The notes under the pieces were generated by a model. It was not told where the DNA came from, made no database searches, and saw nothing but the letters and a program-made list of their open reading frames with translations. Made by a program: the position numbers and the translations under genes. This document shows, piece by piece, positions 25,576 to 34,361 of a stretch of DNA of 63,848 bases (within the stretch, counting starts at the first letter, position 1; every line of letters begins with the position of its first letter). Source of the stretch: Burkholderiaceae bacterium (GTDB lineage: Bacteria > Pseudomonadota > Gammaproteobacteria > Burkholderiales > Burkholderiaceae_C); assembly GCA_017848435.1 (NCBI GenBank), contig JAFEHU010000039.1, positions 1-63,848 of the forward strand, written 5' to 3'.

Positions 25576-28386
25576 TCAGGCTGCTTGCTTCAGCGGGATG
25601 GCGGTGCGCACCATGCGCTTGAGCTCGGGCACACACGAGCCGCAGTTGGTGCCGCATTTCAGCGTGCCCTGCAGGGACGCCAGCCGTGCGTCTTCGGTGC
25701 CGCTGCAGCCTGCCAGATGGGACTGGATGGCCTCGTCGGTCACGTTGAAGCAGGTGCAGACCTGCTTGCCGCGCGACTGCACCGCTACCGGGGCTTTGGC
25801 CCCCGGTACCAGCAGCAGCCGGCCGTAGGCCTGGGCGGGCAGGGCGTCCTGCAGCAGGGTCTTGATCCAGGCCTCGGCGCTGGTGTCGCCGGCGAGCATG
25901 AAGCCTTCGAGCAAGGTGTCTGTCCCGTTGCGCACCAGTCTCACCGTGCGGCGCTGGCCCTTCTTGCGGTCGGCATAGCGCAGGGCATCGGTGCCCGCCA
26001 GGCCGAGGATGGCCTCAATCTGCACCAGCATGTCGTCAGCCGGTGCGTAGTCGGCCGCCGCGCGGAACAGCAGGCCGGTGCGCTCGCGTCCGAAAGGCAC
26101 ACAACTCGCAAAGGAGAACTGCGCCATCAGCGGCTTCAGCAAAGCCCGTGCGGCGAGCGCCTGCGATTCGGGCAGCCAGGCCACACCCAGCAGCGACCAG
26201 GGGAGCTCGGCCTTCAGGATCTTCACCGCCGCATGCTTGAGTTCGGGCTGTTTGGAGGTGGGGCAGTAGGCCGAGGTGGTGAGCGCATTGACGCCGGCCA
26301 GGGGCTCGCCGGTGCTGGAGCGGCCACTCAGGTATTCCTCGCCCCAGTGCATGGCGATGAAGGCCTGGCTCAGGCCGATTTCGGGCGAGCTTTGAACCGG
26401 CACGACGATGGAGCCGCGCTTGGACGTGACGTGTACCAGTTCGCCATCGCGCAGCTGACGCCGGTCCATATCTTGCGGGTGCATCTGCACGCTGGGTTCG
26501 GCCACATGGCCAAAGAGGCGCCCGAGCGTGCCGGTGCGGCTCATGCCGTGCCACTGGTCGCGCAGCCGGCCGGTGGTCAGTGAGAACGGAAAACGCGATT
26601 CGCGCTGTTCCGCCAGCGGTGTGTAGACGGTGTTGGCAAATTTGGCCCTGCCGTCGGCGGTGGGGAAAATGCCGTCTTCGTACAGGCGCACCTTGCCGGC
26701 GGCTTCGCCTTCGCGCAGCGGCCATTGCTGGGGGGCCGCGTCGAGCATGGCGTAGCTCATGCCGGTGATGTCGAGGTCGCGGCCGCGGGTGGATTCGCGG
26801 TGTTCGAGCCAGACCGATTCCGGGTCTTCGTACGGAAACAGGCCACGCGGGCCGGCCACGGCGGCTTCAAGCCGGCGCGCGAAAGCGACGGCAATCGACC
26901 AGTCGTGCCGGGCCTCGCCGGGCGCGGCCACGGCCGGGCGCACACGGCTGATGCGGCGTTCGCTGTTGGTCACGGTGCCGGCTTTTTCGCCCCAGGTGGT
27001 GGCGGGCAGCAGCAGGTCGGCGTAGTCGCAGGTGGCGGGCGTGGCAAAGGCTTCCTGCACCACCACGAACTCGGCGCGCTCCAGCGCCCGGCGCACCGTG
27101 GCCTGGTCGGGCATGGACTGCAGCGGGTTGGTGCAGGCGATCCACAGCGCCTTGATCTCGCCGTCGGCAGCGGCCTGGAACATCTCCACCGCCGTTTTGC
27201 CGGGCCTGGAGGGTACATCGCGTCCAATACGGTCCAGGCCCCAGAGCCGGGCCACTTCGGCGCGGTGGTCGGGGTTGGCCATGTCGCGGTGGGCACTGAT
27301 CAGGTTGGCCAGGCCGCCGACTTCGCGGCCGCCCATCGCGTTGGGCTGGCCAGTGAGCGAGAACGGGCCGGCGCCGGGCTTGCCGATCTGGCCGGTGGCT
27401 AGGTGCAGGTTGACCAGCGCTGCGTTCTTGGCGGTGCCGCTGCTCGACTGGTTCAGGCCCTGGCAGTACAGACTGAGTGTGGCCGCGCGATTGTGAAAGT
27501 CGCCTGTGGCTCCTGTGGCAAACAGGCGGGCGGCTTCCAGCAGGTCGGCCTTTTTCAAGCCGCAGGTGTCGGCCACCATGTCCGGGGTGTAGTCGCGCAC
27601 CGTGGCCTTGAGGGCGTCAAAGCCATTGGTGTGGGCGGCAATGTAGGCGTTGTCGAGCCAGCCTTCCCACAGCATGGTGTGCAGCATGCCGTTGAACAGC
27701 GCCACGTCGGTGCCGGGTTGGATGGGCAGAAACAGGTCGGCGATCTCGGCGGTGTCGGTGCGGCGCGGGTCGCAGAAGATGATCTTCATCTGCGGGTTGG
27801 CCTGCTTCGCATCTTCGATGCGGCGGAACAGGATGGGGTGCGCGTAGGCCGTGTTGCTGCCGACGATGAAGATGCACTGCGCGTGGTTCACGTCGTCGTA
27901 GCAGGCGGGCGGTGCGTCGGCGCCCAGCGTCATCTTGTAGCCGGCCACGGCGCTGCTCATGCACAGGCGCGAATTGGTGTCGACGTTGTTGGTGCCGATC
28001 AGGCCCTTGGCCAGCTTGTTGAAGACGTAGTAGTCCTCGGTCAGCAACTGGCCGGAAATGTAGAAGCCCACTGCGTCCGGCCCGTGCGCCAGGATGACGC
28101 TGGCGAACTCGGTGGTGGCCAGGTCGAGTGCCGTGTCCCAACCGATGCGCTGCGGCGCTGTGCCGCGCTGCAGCCGCTGCATCGGGTACAGCAGCCGGGT
28201 TTGCTGTGTCACGGCGGCGCTGGCTGTGAGGTGCAACGTGGAACCCTTGCTGCACAGCCGGCCGAAGTTGGCCGGGTGGTCGGGGTCACCGCGCACGCCG
28301 GTGATCTGGTCGCCCTGCGATTCGATCACCACACCACACCCCACCCCGCAATAGGGGCAGGTGGATTTGGTCTCGCGAACCGTCAT
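25576..28386 (-). CDS. nasA: Assimilatory nitrate reductase, catalytic subunit
   Basis: 936 residues. Reduces nitrate to nitrite in the cytoplasm at a bis-MGD molybdenum centre. The N-terminal 4Fe-4S cluster is held by Cys10, Cys13, Cys17 and Cys45 (STCPYCGVGC...RLCSKGS). Molybdopterin domains follow with NVDTNSRLCMSSAVAGYK, GSNTAYAHPILFRRI and GQPNAMGGREVGG. After the main domains, a C-terminal BFD-like 2Fe-2S domain has CTCFNV (Cys877, Cys879) and NCGSC (Cys915, Cys918), as in NasA types that carry an extra electron-entry cluster. Start ATG 28384-28386 follows an AGGTTTTC region. It lies 61 bases after nirD in the operon nirB - PilJ-like - nirD - nasA - ybiB - cobA. Confidence 0.95.
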   Translation of the reverse strand: MTVRETKSTCPYCGVGCGVVIESQGDQITGVRGDPDHPANFGRLCSKGSTLHLTASAAVTQQTRLLYPMQRLQRGTAPQRIGWDTALDLATTEFASVILAHGPDAVGFYISGQLLTEDYYVFNKLAKGLIGTNNVDTNSRLCMSSAVAGYKMTLGADAPPACYDDVNHAQCIFIVGSNTAYAHPILFRRIEDAKQANPQMKIIFCDPRRTDTAEIADLFLPIQPGTDVALFNGMLHTMLWEGWLDNAYIAAHTNGFDALKATVRDYTPDMVADTCGLKKADLLEAARLFATGATGDFHNRAATLSLYCQGLNQSSSGTAKNAALVNLHLATGQIGKPGAGPFSLTGQPNAMGGREVGGLANLISAHRDMANPDHRAEVARLWGLDRIGRDVPSRPGKTAVEMFQAAADGEIKALWIACTNPLQSMPDQATVRRALERAEFVVVQEAFATPATCDYADLLLPATTWGEKAGTVTNSERRISRVRPAVAAPGEARHDWSIAVAFARRLEAAVAGPRGLFPYEDPESVWLEHRESTRGRDLDITGMSYAMLDAAPQQWPLREGEAAGKVRLYEDGIFPTADGRAKFANTVYTPLAEQRESRFPFSLTTGRLRDQWHGMSRTGTLGRLFGHVAEPSVQMHPQDMDRRQLRDGELVHVTSKRGSIVVPVQSSPEIGLSQAFIAMHWGEEYLSGRSSTGEPLAGVNALTTSAYCPTSKQPELKHAAVKILKAELPWSLLGVAWLPESQALAARALLKPLMAQFSFASCVPFGRERTGLLFRAAADYAPADDMLVQIEAILGLAGTDALRYADRKKGQRRTVRLVRNGTDTLLEGFMLAGDTSAEAWIKTLLQDALPAQAYGRLLLVPGAKAPVAVQSRGKQVCTCFNVTDEAIQSHLAGCSGTEDARLASLQGTLKCGTNCGSCVPELKRMVRTAIPLKQAA

Positions 28387-28447
28387 CAGAAAACCTCCGT
28401 GCTGCGCACTGCGGCGCTGTCCACTTTGTTCGGGGTGGCCGGGCCGC

Positions 28448-28831
28448 TCATGCCATCGTGGCTTTGAGCGCAGGCCCGGCGAGGGGCTTGGGCAAGTCCA
28501 GCGCATGGCTGCGCAGTTCTGCCGCGTCGAGGTAGACGGTGCCATCGGTTACCTGCACCGCAAACTTCGGCGTGCAGCCTTCGTCGGGGGCCTTGGCGCA
28601 GCCGTCACCCAGGCCAATGTTCCAGTTGTGCAGCGGGCAAGCCACGCTCTCGCCGTGCACGATGCCTTGGCTCAGTGGGCCGCCCTTGTGCGGGCAGCGG
28701 TCGAGCAGCGCAAACACCTTGTCTTCGCTGTTGCGGAACACGGCCACGTCCATGCCCTGGGGGCGCGCGACCCGGCGCGAGCCGAGGACCGGAATGTCGT
28801 TGACCAGGCAGATTTTTTTCCATTCACTCAT
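28448..28831 (-). CDS. nirD: Nitrite reductase small subunit NirD (Rieske)
   Basis: 127 residues. Small subunit of the cytoplasmic NADH-dependent assimilatory nitrite reductase. A single Rieske-type fold; the 2Fe-2S ligands are visible in RCPHKGGPLSQG and SVACPLHNW (Cys-x-His and Cys-x-x-His). The tail LDLPKPLAGPALKATMA extends beyond the core. It is separated from nirB by the PilJ-type gene rather than following directly. Confidence 0.93.
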   Translation of the reverse strand: MSEWKKICLVNDIPVLGSRRVARPQGMDVAVFRNSEDKVFALLDRCPHKGGPLSQGIVHGESVACPLHNWNIGLGDGCAKAPDEGCTPKFAVQVTDGTVYLDAAELRSHALDLPKPLAGPALKATMA

Positions 28832-28849
28832 GGTGACTATCCTTGAAGA

Positions 28850-29635
28850 TCAGGTGGTGAGGGCCGAGTACTGGGTGGTGACCCGGTCCATCACGCTCAA
28901 TAGGTTTTCGCTGGTGACAAAGACGTCAGACAGCGCATGGGCATTGGTGCCCTGCATGCGTTGCAGGGCGTGGTCGAAGAAGATCCACTGGCTGTCGGCC
29001 AGCGTCAATTCGTTGCGCATGCCGTCGGTGGCTTCCGGCGCATTGCGCAGCAGCGCCATGGCCGCCAGGAACTCGCCCCGGGCCTTGGCAATCTCCGCCT
29101 TGGCGCGCTCGGCATCCACCGGCAGCATCGCGGCATAGTAGAACTTGGCCATGCGCTGCGACAGCATGCGCTGGCGGCCCGCCACGTTGACCAGCTTGCC
29201 CACCGGCTTGCCGGAAAGCGCCTCGTACTGCACCGTGCCCTGGTGGGCCAGGGCCAACACGCGGGCGTCGTTTTCAAGCACCCCGGTGGCACCGGGCTTG
29301 CCCGGCTTGTTGCCGACCAGCGCGGCCTTGTACTCGCTCCAGCTGGCTTCGAGCCGGGTGTAGTTCTCGCGGATTTCGGCGGTGGGCGCATAGGCCTTGA
29401 GTTCGACCAGCTGGCGGTCAAACAGCGCCATCGATTTGTCCAGCACCAGCTGGGCGCTGGCGCTTTCCGTGCGGTGTACCAACGCCAGCCAGGCCTTGCC
29501 CATGCGCTGCGACAGCATGCGCTGGCGGCCGGCCTTGTTGATGGCGTCGTTCAGGCTGCCCACTTGCGCACGCAGTGGCAGGTGGGGCAGCCAACCGGAT
29601 GCCCCGGCCAGGAAGATCAGTCGGCGGCGGTGCAT
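28850..29635 (-). CDS. Exported PilJ/NarX-sensor-type protein with two P-box-like motifs
   Basis: 261 residues. The N-terminus MHRRRLIFLAGASGWLPHLP followed by LRAQ is an export signal with an Arg cluster, possibly Tat. The mature protein is helical and contains the PilJ-type domain twice: INKAGRQRMLSQRMGKAWLA near residue 32 and VNVAGRQRMLSQRMAKFYYA near residue 145. This motif corresponds to the P-box region of the nitrate/nitrite sensors NarX and NarQ. No transmembrane, HAMP or signalling domain follows. By inference it is a periplasmic nitrate- or nitrite-binding protein. It is 8 bases after nirB and 18 before nirD. The start was chosen at the signal peptide; the frame upstream overlaps nirB. 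Confidence 0.75.
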   Translation of the reverse strand: MHRRRLIFLAGASGWLPHLPLRAQVGSLNDAINKAGRQRMLSQRMGKAWLALVHRTESASAQLVLDKSMALFDRQLVELKAYAPTAEIRENYTRLEASWSEYKAALVGNKPGKPGATGVLENDARVLALAHQGTVQYEALSGKPVGKLVNVAGRQRMLSQRMAKFYYAAMLPVDAERAKAEIAKARGEFLAAMALLRNAPEATDGMRNELTLADSQWIFFDHALQRMQGTNAHALSDVFVTSENLLSVMDRVTTQYSALTT

Positions 29636-29643
29636 GGCGGTTT

Positions 29644-32094
29644 TCAGGCAGACAGGGGCGCGAACTGGCGGGTGTCCACCGCGGCCTTGTCGAACTCGAA
29701 CCAGGGGTCGGGCTCGCCGTCCAGCGCGAATTGCAGTTGGGCCCACAGCGCCTTGCGGCCTTCGTGGTCGTCCAGAATCTTTTTCTTCACGTAGTCCAGG
29801 CCGACACGGTTCACGTAGTGCACCGTGCGCTCAAGGTACCAGCCCTCCTGGCGGTACAGCTCGCAGAAGGCGCCGGTGTACTCCAGCACCTCGGCGGCGG
29901 TTTTGACCTTCACAAAGAAGTGCGCCACTTCGGTCTTGATGCCGCCGTTGCCGGCGATGTACATCTCCCAGCCACTGTCCACGCCAATCACGCCGACGTC
30001 CTTGATGCCGGCCTCGGCGCAATTGCGCGGGCAGCCCGACACGGCGAACTTGACCTTGTGCGGTGCGTACATGCGCCACATGGCGCGTTCCAGGTCCTTG
30101 CCCATCTGGGTGCTGTCCTGGGTGCCCATGCGGCACCATTCGCTGCCGACGCAGGTTTTCACCGTGCGCAAGGCCTTGGCGTAAGCGTGGCCCGACGGCA
30201 TGCCGATGTCTTTCCAGACGTTCTGCAGGTCTTCCTTTTTCACGCCCAGCAGGTCGATGCGCTGGCCGCCGGTGACCTTGACGGTGGGAATCTTGTACTT
30301 GTCCACCGCGTCGGCAATGCGGCGCAGCTCGTCGGCGGTGGTTTCGCCGCCCCACATGCGCGGGATCACCGAGTAGGTGCCGTCTTTCTGGATGTTGGCG
30401 TGGCTGCGCTCGTTGATGAAGCGGCTTTGCGGATCGTCCTTCGCGTCTTTAGGCCAGGTGCTGATGAGGTAGTAGTTGACGGCCGGGCGGCAGCTGGCGC
30501 AGCCGTTGGGGGTCTTCCACTCCATGAACTTGAAGACGTCGGAGATGGTGAGCAGTTTGCTGTCGCGGATGGCGTCACGCACCGCCTGGTGGCCGTGGTC
30601 GGTACAACCACACATGGCTTTGAGCTTGGGGGTGGCGGAGTAGTCGCCACCGGCGGTGAACATCAGGATCTGCTCGACCAGGCCGGTACACGACCCGCAG
30701 CTCGCGCTGGCCTTGGTGTGCTTTTTCACCTCGTCCAGCGTGAAGAGGCCTTTCTCGCGGATGGCCTTGCAGATCGTGCCTTTGTTCACGCCGTTGCAGC
30801 CGCAGACCTCGGCATCGTCGGGCATGCTGGCGGCCTTGGTGTGGCCTTCGTGGCCCACGTCGCCGATGTTGGCGCCGGACTCGCCGAACATCAGTTTGTC
30901 GCGGATGTCGTTGATGCTGCGGCCGTCGCGCAGCAGCTTGAAGTACCAGCTGCCATCGACCGTGTCGCCATACAGGCAGGCACCGACGAGTTTGTCGTCC
31001 TTGATGACCAGTTTTTTGTAGACGCCGCCGAACGGGTCGGACATGACGATTTCTTCGGTGCCGTCGCCACCCATGAACTCGCCAGCGCTGAACAAATCAA
31101 TGCCGGTGACCTTCAGCTTGGTGGAGGTGAGCGAGCCCTGGTAACGGCCAATGCCGAACTGCGCCAGGTGGTTGGCTGCGACCTTGGCCTGCTCAAAGAG
31201 GGGTGCCACCAGGCCGTAGGCAATGCCGCGGTGCGCCGCGCATTCGCCCACCGAGTAGATGCGGGCGTCGGTCACGGTCTGCATGGTGTCGTTCACCACA
31301 ATGCCGCGGTTGCAGTGCAGGCGCATTTTTTCGGCAAGCTCGGTGTTGGGGCGAATGCCCACCGCCATCACCACCAGGTCGGCCGGGATCTCGCTGCCGT
31401 CCTTGAATTGCAGCGCCTTGACGCGGCCACCCTGGCCGCCGTCGGCGTCGCCAATCAGCGCCTGGGTCTGGCCGCCCATGACGAACTTCAGGCCGCGCTC
31501 TTCGAGCGATTTCTGCAGCAGGCCACCGGCCACCGGGTCGAGCTGGCGCTCCATCAGCGTGGGCATGACGTGGATCACGGTCACGTCCATGCCACGCAGC
31601 ATCAGGCCGTTGGCGGCTTCCAGGCCCAGCAGGCCGCCGCCAATGACGACGGCTTTTTTGTACTTGGTGGCGGCCTCAATCATCGCGTTGGTGTCGGCGA
31701 TGTCGCGGTAGGCAATCACGCCCTGCAGGCCTTTGCCGGGCACCGGCAGGATGAAGGGGTTGGAGCCGGTGCACATCAGCAGCCGGTCGTAGGCTTCTTC
31801 GGTCCCGTCTTCCGCCCGCACGATGCGGCGGACGCGGTCGACTTCGACGACTTTTTTGCCTGCGTGCAGGGTGATGTTGTTCTCGGCGTACCACTCCCAC
31901 GAATTGAGCACAATCTCGTCGAGGGTTTGTTCGCCCGCCAACACAGGGGAGAGCAGGATGCGGTTGTAGTTGGGGTGGGGTTCGGCGCCAAACACCGAGA
32001 TGTCGTACAGGTCGGGTGCCACCTTGAGCAGTTCTTCGATGGTCCTGACCCCTGCCATCCCGTTCCCAACCATGACCAATTTTGATTTTTTCAT
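29644..32094 (-). CDS. nirB: Nitrite reductase (NADH) large subunit
   Basis: 816 residues. Six-electron reduction of nitrite to ammonium in the cytoplasm. N-terminal FAD/NADH oxidoreductase (VMVGNGMAGVRTIEELL; second Rossmann VVIGGGLLGLEAANGL). Two BFD-type 2Fe-2S domains follow (CGCNGVNKGTIC...SCGSC and CGCTDHGHQ...CASC). The C-terminal half is the siroheme/4Fe-4S domain with ligands in CVGSEWC and SGCPRNC. ATG 32092-32094 is used, with TTGGAGAG upstream; a TTG four codons earlier overlaps that ribosome binding site. A sigma-54 promoter lies 33 bases before the start. First gene of the nirB operon. Confidence 0.95.
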   Translation of the reverse strand: MKKSKLVMVGNGMAGVRTIEELLKVAPDLYDISVFGAEPHPNYNRILLSPVLAGEQTLDEIVLNSWEWYAENNITLHAGKKVVEVDRVRRIVRAEDGTEEAYDRLLMCTGSNPFILPVPGKGLQGVIAYRDIADTNAMIEAATKYKKAVVIGGGLLGLEAANGLMLRGMDVTVIHVMPTLMERQLDPVAGGLLQKSLEERGLKFVMGGQTQALIGDADGGQGGRVKALQFKDGSEIPADLVVMAVGIRPNTELAEKMRLHCNRGIVVNDTMQTVTDARIYSVGECAAHRGIAYGLVAPLFEQAKVAANHLAQFGIGRYQGSLTSTKLKVTGIDLFSAGEFMGGDGTEEIVMSDPFGGVYKKLVIKDDKLVGACLYGDTVDGSWYFKLLRDGRSINDIRDKLMFGESGANIGDVGHEGHTKAASMPDDAEVCGCNGVNKGTICKAIREKGLFTLDEVKKHTKASASCGSCTGLVEQILMFTAGGDYSATPKLKAMCGCTDHGHQAVRDAIRDSKLLTISDVFKFMEWKTPNGCASCRPAVNYYLISTWPKDAKDDPQSRFINERSHANIQKDGTYSVIPRMWGGETTADELRRIADAVDKYKIPTVKVTGGQRIDLLGVKKEDLQNVWKDIGMPSGHAYAKALRTVKTCVGSEWCRMGTQDSTQMGKDLERAMWRMYAPHKVKFAVSGCPRNCAEAGIKDVGVIGVDSGWEMYIAGNGGIKTEVAHFFVKVKTAAEVLEYTGAFCELYRQEGWYLERTVHYVNRVGLDYVKKKILDDHEGRKALWAQLQFALDGEPDPWFEFDKAAVDTRQFAPLSA

Positions 32095-32126
32095 TGCGCT
32101 CTCCAAGCTGAATCCCCCGTATCAGT

Positions 32127-32141
32127 GCAAACCCCATGCCA
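32127..32141 (-). promoter_or_regulatory. Sigma-54 promoter of nirB
   Basis: On the minus strand TGGCATGGGGTTTGC: the -24 GG and -12 GC have the exact 10-base separation, and the -12 TTGC is perfect. The predicted start is near 32115, 21 bases before the nirB ATG. This fits RpoN/NtrC control of nitrate assimilation. Confidence 0.72.
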
Positions 32142-32167
32142 GCTTTTGGTGTGTTTGTGGGGCGTGA

Positions 32168-32175
32168 TGCACCAA
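32168..32175. promoter_or_regulatory. NtrC-like half-site TGCACCAA (nirB region)
   Basis: TGCACCAAA at 32168-32176 matches one arm of the NtrC consensus (TGCAC then GGTGCA). The same word occurs near narK (35574) and nrtA (39604). A second related word, GCGCACCAAA, lies at 32336-32345. An imperfect opposite arm, TTGGTGT, is at 32146. Its binding is not certain. Confidence 0.4.
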
Positions 32176-32389
32176 AGTAGCGTTTTTGAGATCGAATCAA
32201 CCGCACGCCTTGGTAAAGTCTGAAGATTTTGCTATGGATAACGTAGCGTTTTAGCGTGTTTTCTGGGACCAAATTGCGCTCGCTGTGCCCTTGCTGGCCG
32301 CAGGAAACGGCTCGAAAGCGGTTGGCAAAGTCGGTGCGCACCAAATTGAGCATCAAACTTGCTTGCCTCTGGTGCAGGACAAAACCACC

Positions 32390-34141
32390 ATGACCTTTGA
32401 CATCGACATTGGCTTCACCTCGCTGACCGGTCGCAAGCCCGTCAACGAAGACTTTGCCGCCGCCTTGCTGCCCGAACCGGGGCAGCAAGGCATGGGGGCG
32501 ATCGCCGCGATTGCCGACGGCGTGAGCACCGGGGGCATGGGCCGCGAGGCGGCGCAAACCACGGTGACCAGCCTGGTGCGTGATTACTACGGCACACCCG
32601 AGACCTGGGACACCACGGTCGCGCTGGACCGCATCGTTGGTGCCCAAAATGCCTGGCTGGCCGGCGTCAACCGGCGCCGCCAACCGGCCATGGGCCTGAC
32701 CACGCTGACCGCGGTCGTGCTGCGTGGCCAGTCGTACACCGTGGCGCATGTGGGGGACACCCGCGCCTACCTGCTGCGTGCCGGCCAGCTGACGCAGCTG
32801 ACCCATGACCATGTGGTGGACCACCCCGACTTCCAGCACCAGTTGCTGCGCTGTGTGGGTGCCGACGACCGGGTGGTGGTCGACTACCTGCAAGGCGACC
32901 TGCAGGTGGGCGACGTGTTCGTGCTCCTCTCCGACGGCGTGCACAACGTGCTGTCGGCCCGCAAGCTCGACGCGCTGGCGCAGGACAGCAGCGCAACGCC
33001 CAGCGCCCAGCAGACGAGCCAGCGCATGGTCGACGCCGCGCTGGCCGCCGGCACGCAAGACAACGCCACCGCGCTGGTGGTGCGCGTGCTGGGTCTGCTC
33101 GACGCCAACCTGCAGGACGAAAACCGCCTCGCCAACGCGTTGCCCATACCGCAGCGGCTCAAGCTCGGCGACAGCCTCGATGGCCTGACCGTCACCGCCA
33201 TGGTGGCCGACACCGGCGTCAATGTGCTTTACCAGGTGCGCGACCCGCAGAGCCAGCGGCTGTACGCACTGAAAACCCTGCACCCGGCCCGTTCGCACGA
33301 CCCGGCAGAGCGCGCCATGCTGGCGCACGAAGCCTGGCTGGCCAAACGCATGCAGTCGTCCCGCGCTGCCGACCACCTGGTCAACCTGCACAGTGAATTG
33401 CCCAACGGCCAGCAGTCCAGCGCGTTCTATTTGCTGTACGACTGGCACAGCGGTGAAACCCTGCAGCAGCTGCTGGCGCGGCAGCACCGCTTTGGCCTGC
33501 CGCAGCTGCTGACCGCCGCCACCCATGTGGCCAAGGCGCTGGGCCGGCTGCACCGCCAGGGCGTGATCCACCGCGACATCAAACCCGCCAACCTGCACCA
33601 GGGGGAAGACGGCGTGCTGCGGGTGCTGGACCTCGGTGTGGCGCTCAGTGGCCGCGAGCCTGCCGCATTGCGCACACTGCACGCCGGCACCCCCAGCTAC
33701 ATCAACCCCGAGCAGTGGGGCTTCAACGCCACCGGCGCCGACACCGAGCCTGAAGCCCCCGACGCGCAAAGCGATTTGTTTGCGCTGGGCGTCACGCTGT
33801 ACCAGTTGCTCACCGGCAAGCTGCCTTATGGCGAGGTGTTGCCCTACCAGGTGGGCCGTTACCACCGCGACCCAGTGGCCCCCAGCCGGCACAACCCCGA
33901 GGTGCCGATCTGGCTCGATCATGTGGTGCTGAAAGCGGTAGCGCGCGACAAGCGCCAGCGCTTTGAAACGGCCGAGGAAATGCTGCTGGCACTGGAGCGC
34001 GGTGCCTCGCGTTCGCTCACCGCGCCGGCCCCGTCGCCACTGCTGCAGCGCGACCCGGCCATGGTGTGGAAGCTGGTCTGCGGCGTCAGCCTGCTGTTCA
34101 ACCTGCTGCTGATCTATTGGCTGCTGTTTTTGCCGAAATAG
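32390..34141 (+). CDS. PP2C phosphatase-Ser/Thr protein kinase fusion
   Basis: 583 residues in three parts. Residues 1-236 are a PP2C phosphatase with metal-binding Asp21 (KPVNED), Asp43-Gly44 (AIADGV), VAHVGDTRAYL near 118-128, SDGVHN near 181 and GTQDNAT near 221. Residues about 262-540 are a Hanks-type kinase: Lys295 in YALKTL, HRDIKPAN (Asp396, Asn401) and DLG instead of DFG (Asp414); the Gly-rich loop is degenerate (VADTGVNVLYQV). Residues 559-580 form one membrane helix, so both enzymes face the cytoplasm. It sits between nirB and narK, as does a kinase gene (PA1782) in the Pseudomonas aeruginosa nitrate cluster. A weak sigma-54-like box is at 32323-32337. Possible target: the nitrate transporter or reductase. 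Confidence 0.85.
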   Translation: MTFDIDIGFTSLTGRKPVNEDFAAALLPEPGQQGMGAIAAIADGVSTGGMGREAAQTTVTSLVRDYYGTPETWDTTVALDRIVGAQNAWLAGVNRRRQPAMGLTTLTAVVLRGQSYTVAHVGDTRAYLLRAGQLTQLTHDHVVDHPDFQHQLLRCVGADDRVVVDYLQGDLQVGDVFVLLSDGVHNVLSARKLDALAQDSSATPSAQQTSQRMVDAALAAGTQDNATALVVRVLGLLDANLQDENRLANALPIPQRLKLGDSLDGLTVTAMVADTGVNVLYQVRDPQSQRLYALKTLHPARSHDPAERAMLAHEAWLAKRMQSSRAADHLVNLHSELPNGQQSSAFYLLYDWHSGETLQQLLARQHRFGLPQLLTAATHVAKALGRLHRQGVIHRDIKPANLHQGEDGVLRVLDLGVALSGREPAALRTLHAGTPSYINPEQWGFNATGADTEPEAPDAQSDLFALGVTLYQLLTGKLPYGEVLPYQVGRYHRDPVAPSRHNPEVPIWLDHVVLKAVARDKRQRFETAEEMLLALERGASRSLTAPAPSPLLQRDPAMVWKLVCGVSLLFNLLLIYWLLFLPK

Positions 34142-34156
34142 AAACCATATTGGCAG

Positions 34157-34200
34157 CAAGCCTCAGTCGAATCTGGCGTATCTGCTATTGATTGAATAGC
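34157..34200 (-). repeat. Dispersed two-block repeat, copy E (after kinase gene)
   Basis: Minus strand: GCTATTCAATCAATAGC (34200-34184, a 6-bp stem), nine bases, AGATTCGACTGAGGCTTG. The tail runs to about 34135 and overlaps the last codons and stop of the kinase gene. Confidence 0.72.
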
Positions 34201-34210
34201 AAAAATGGTC

Positions 34211-34361
34211 ACGAGGCACGCGCGTGGCCACCCTTTTAGCTCCGGCACGCTGCGCTTAACTTTGCCTGGGCAAAGTTAGCCTCGCTGAAAGTTGAGCCAA
34301 GCGCTCCGCGCTTTGTCCGCTTCGCGGATCACGCGCTGCGCGCGCGGCCACCCTTTTCAGC
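34211..34361. repeat. Cluster of hairpins with a direct repeat between kinase and narK
   Basis: It contains TAACTTTGCC-TG-GGCAAAGTTA (34257-34278), AAGCGC/GCGCTT (about 34299-34313) and CCGC-TTC-GCGG (34318-34328). The words ggccacccttttagc (34226) and ggccacccttttcagc (34347) form a direct repeat at its ends; the second lies in the last codons of narK. It probably ends both convergent transcripts. Confidence 0.55.

Noticed and set aside
28387-28545. A 53-residue N-terminal extension of nasA
   Set aside because: It overlaps the nirD 3' end and is not family-like; the ATG before the 4Fe-4S motif is normal.
32323-32337. A sigma-54 box (TGGCAAAGTCGGTGC) for the phosphatase-kinase gene
   Set aside because: The spacing fits but the -12 element and the -24 second half are poor. 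It is mentioned only as weak in that gene's entry.
31676-34159. An 827-codon frame opposite the phosphatase-kinase gene and running into nirB
   Set aside because: It overlaps two well-supported genes in the wrong frame and has no family resemblance.
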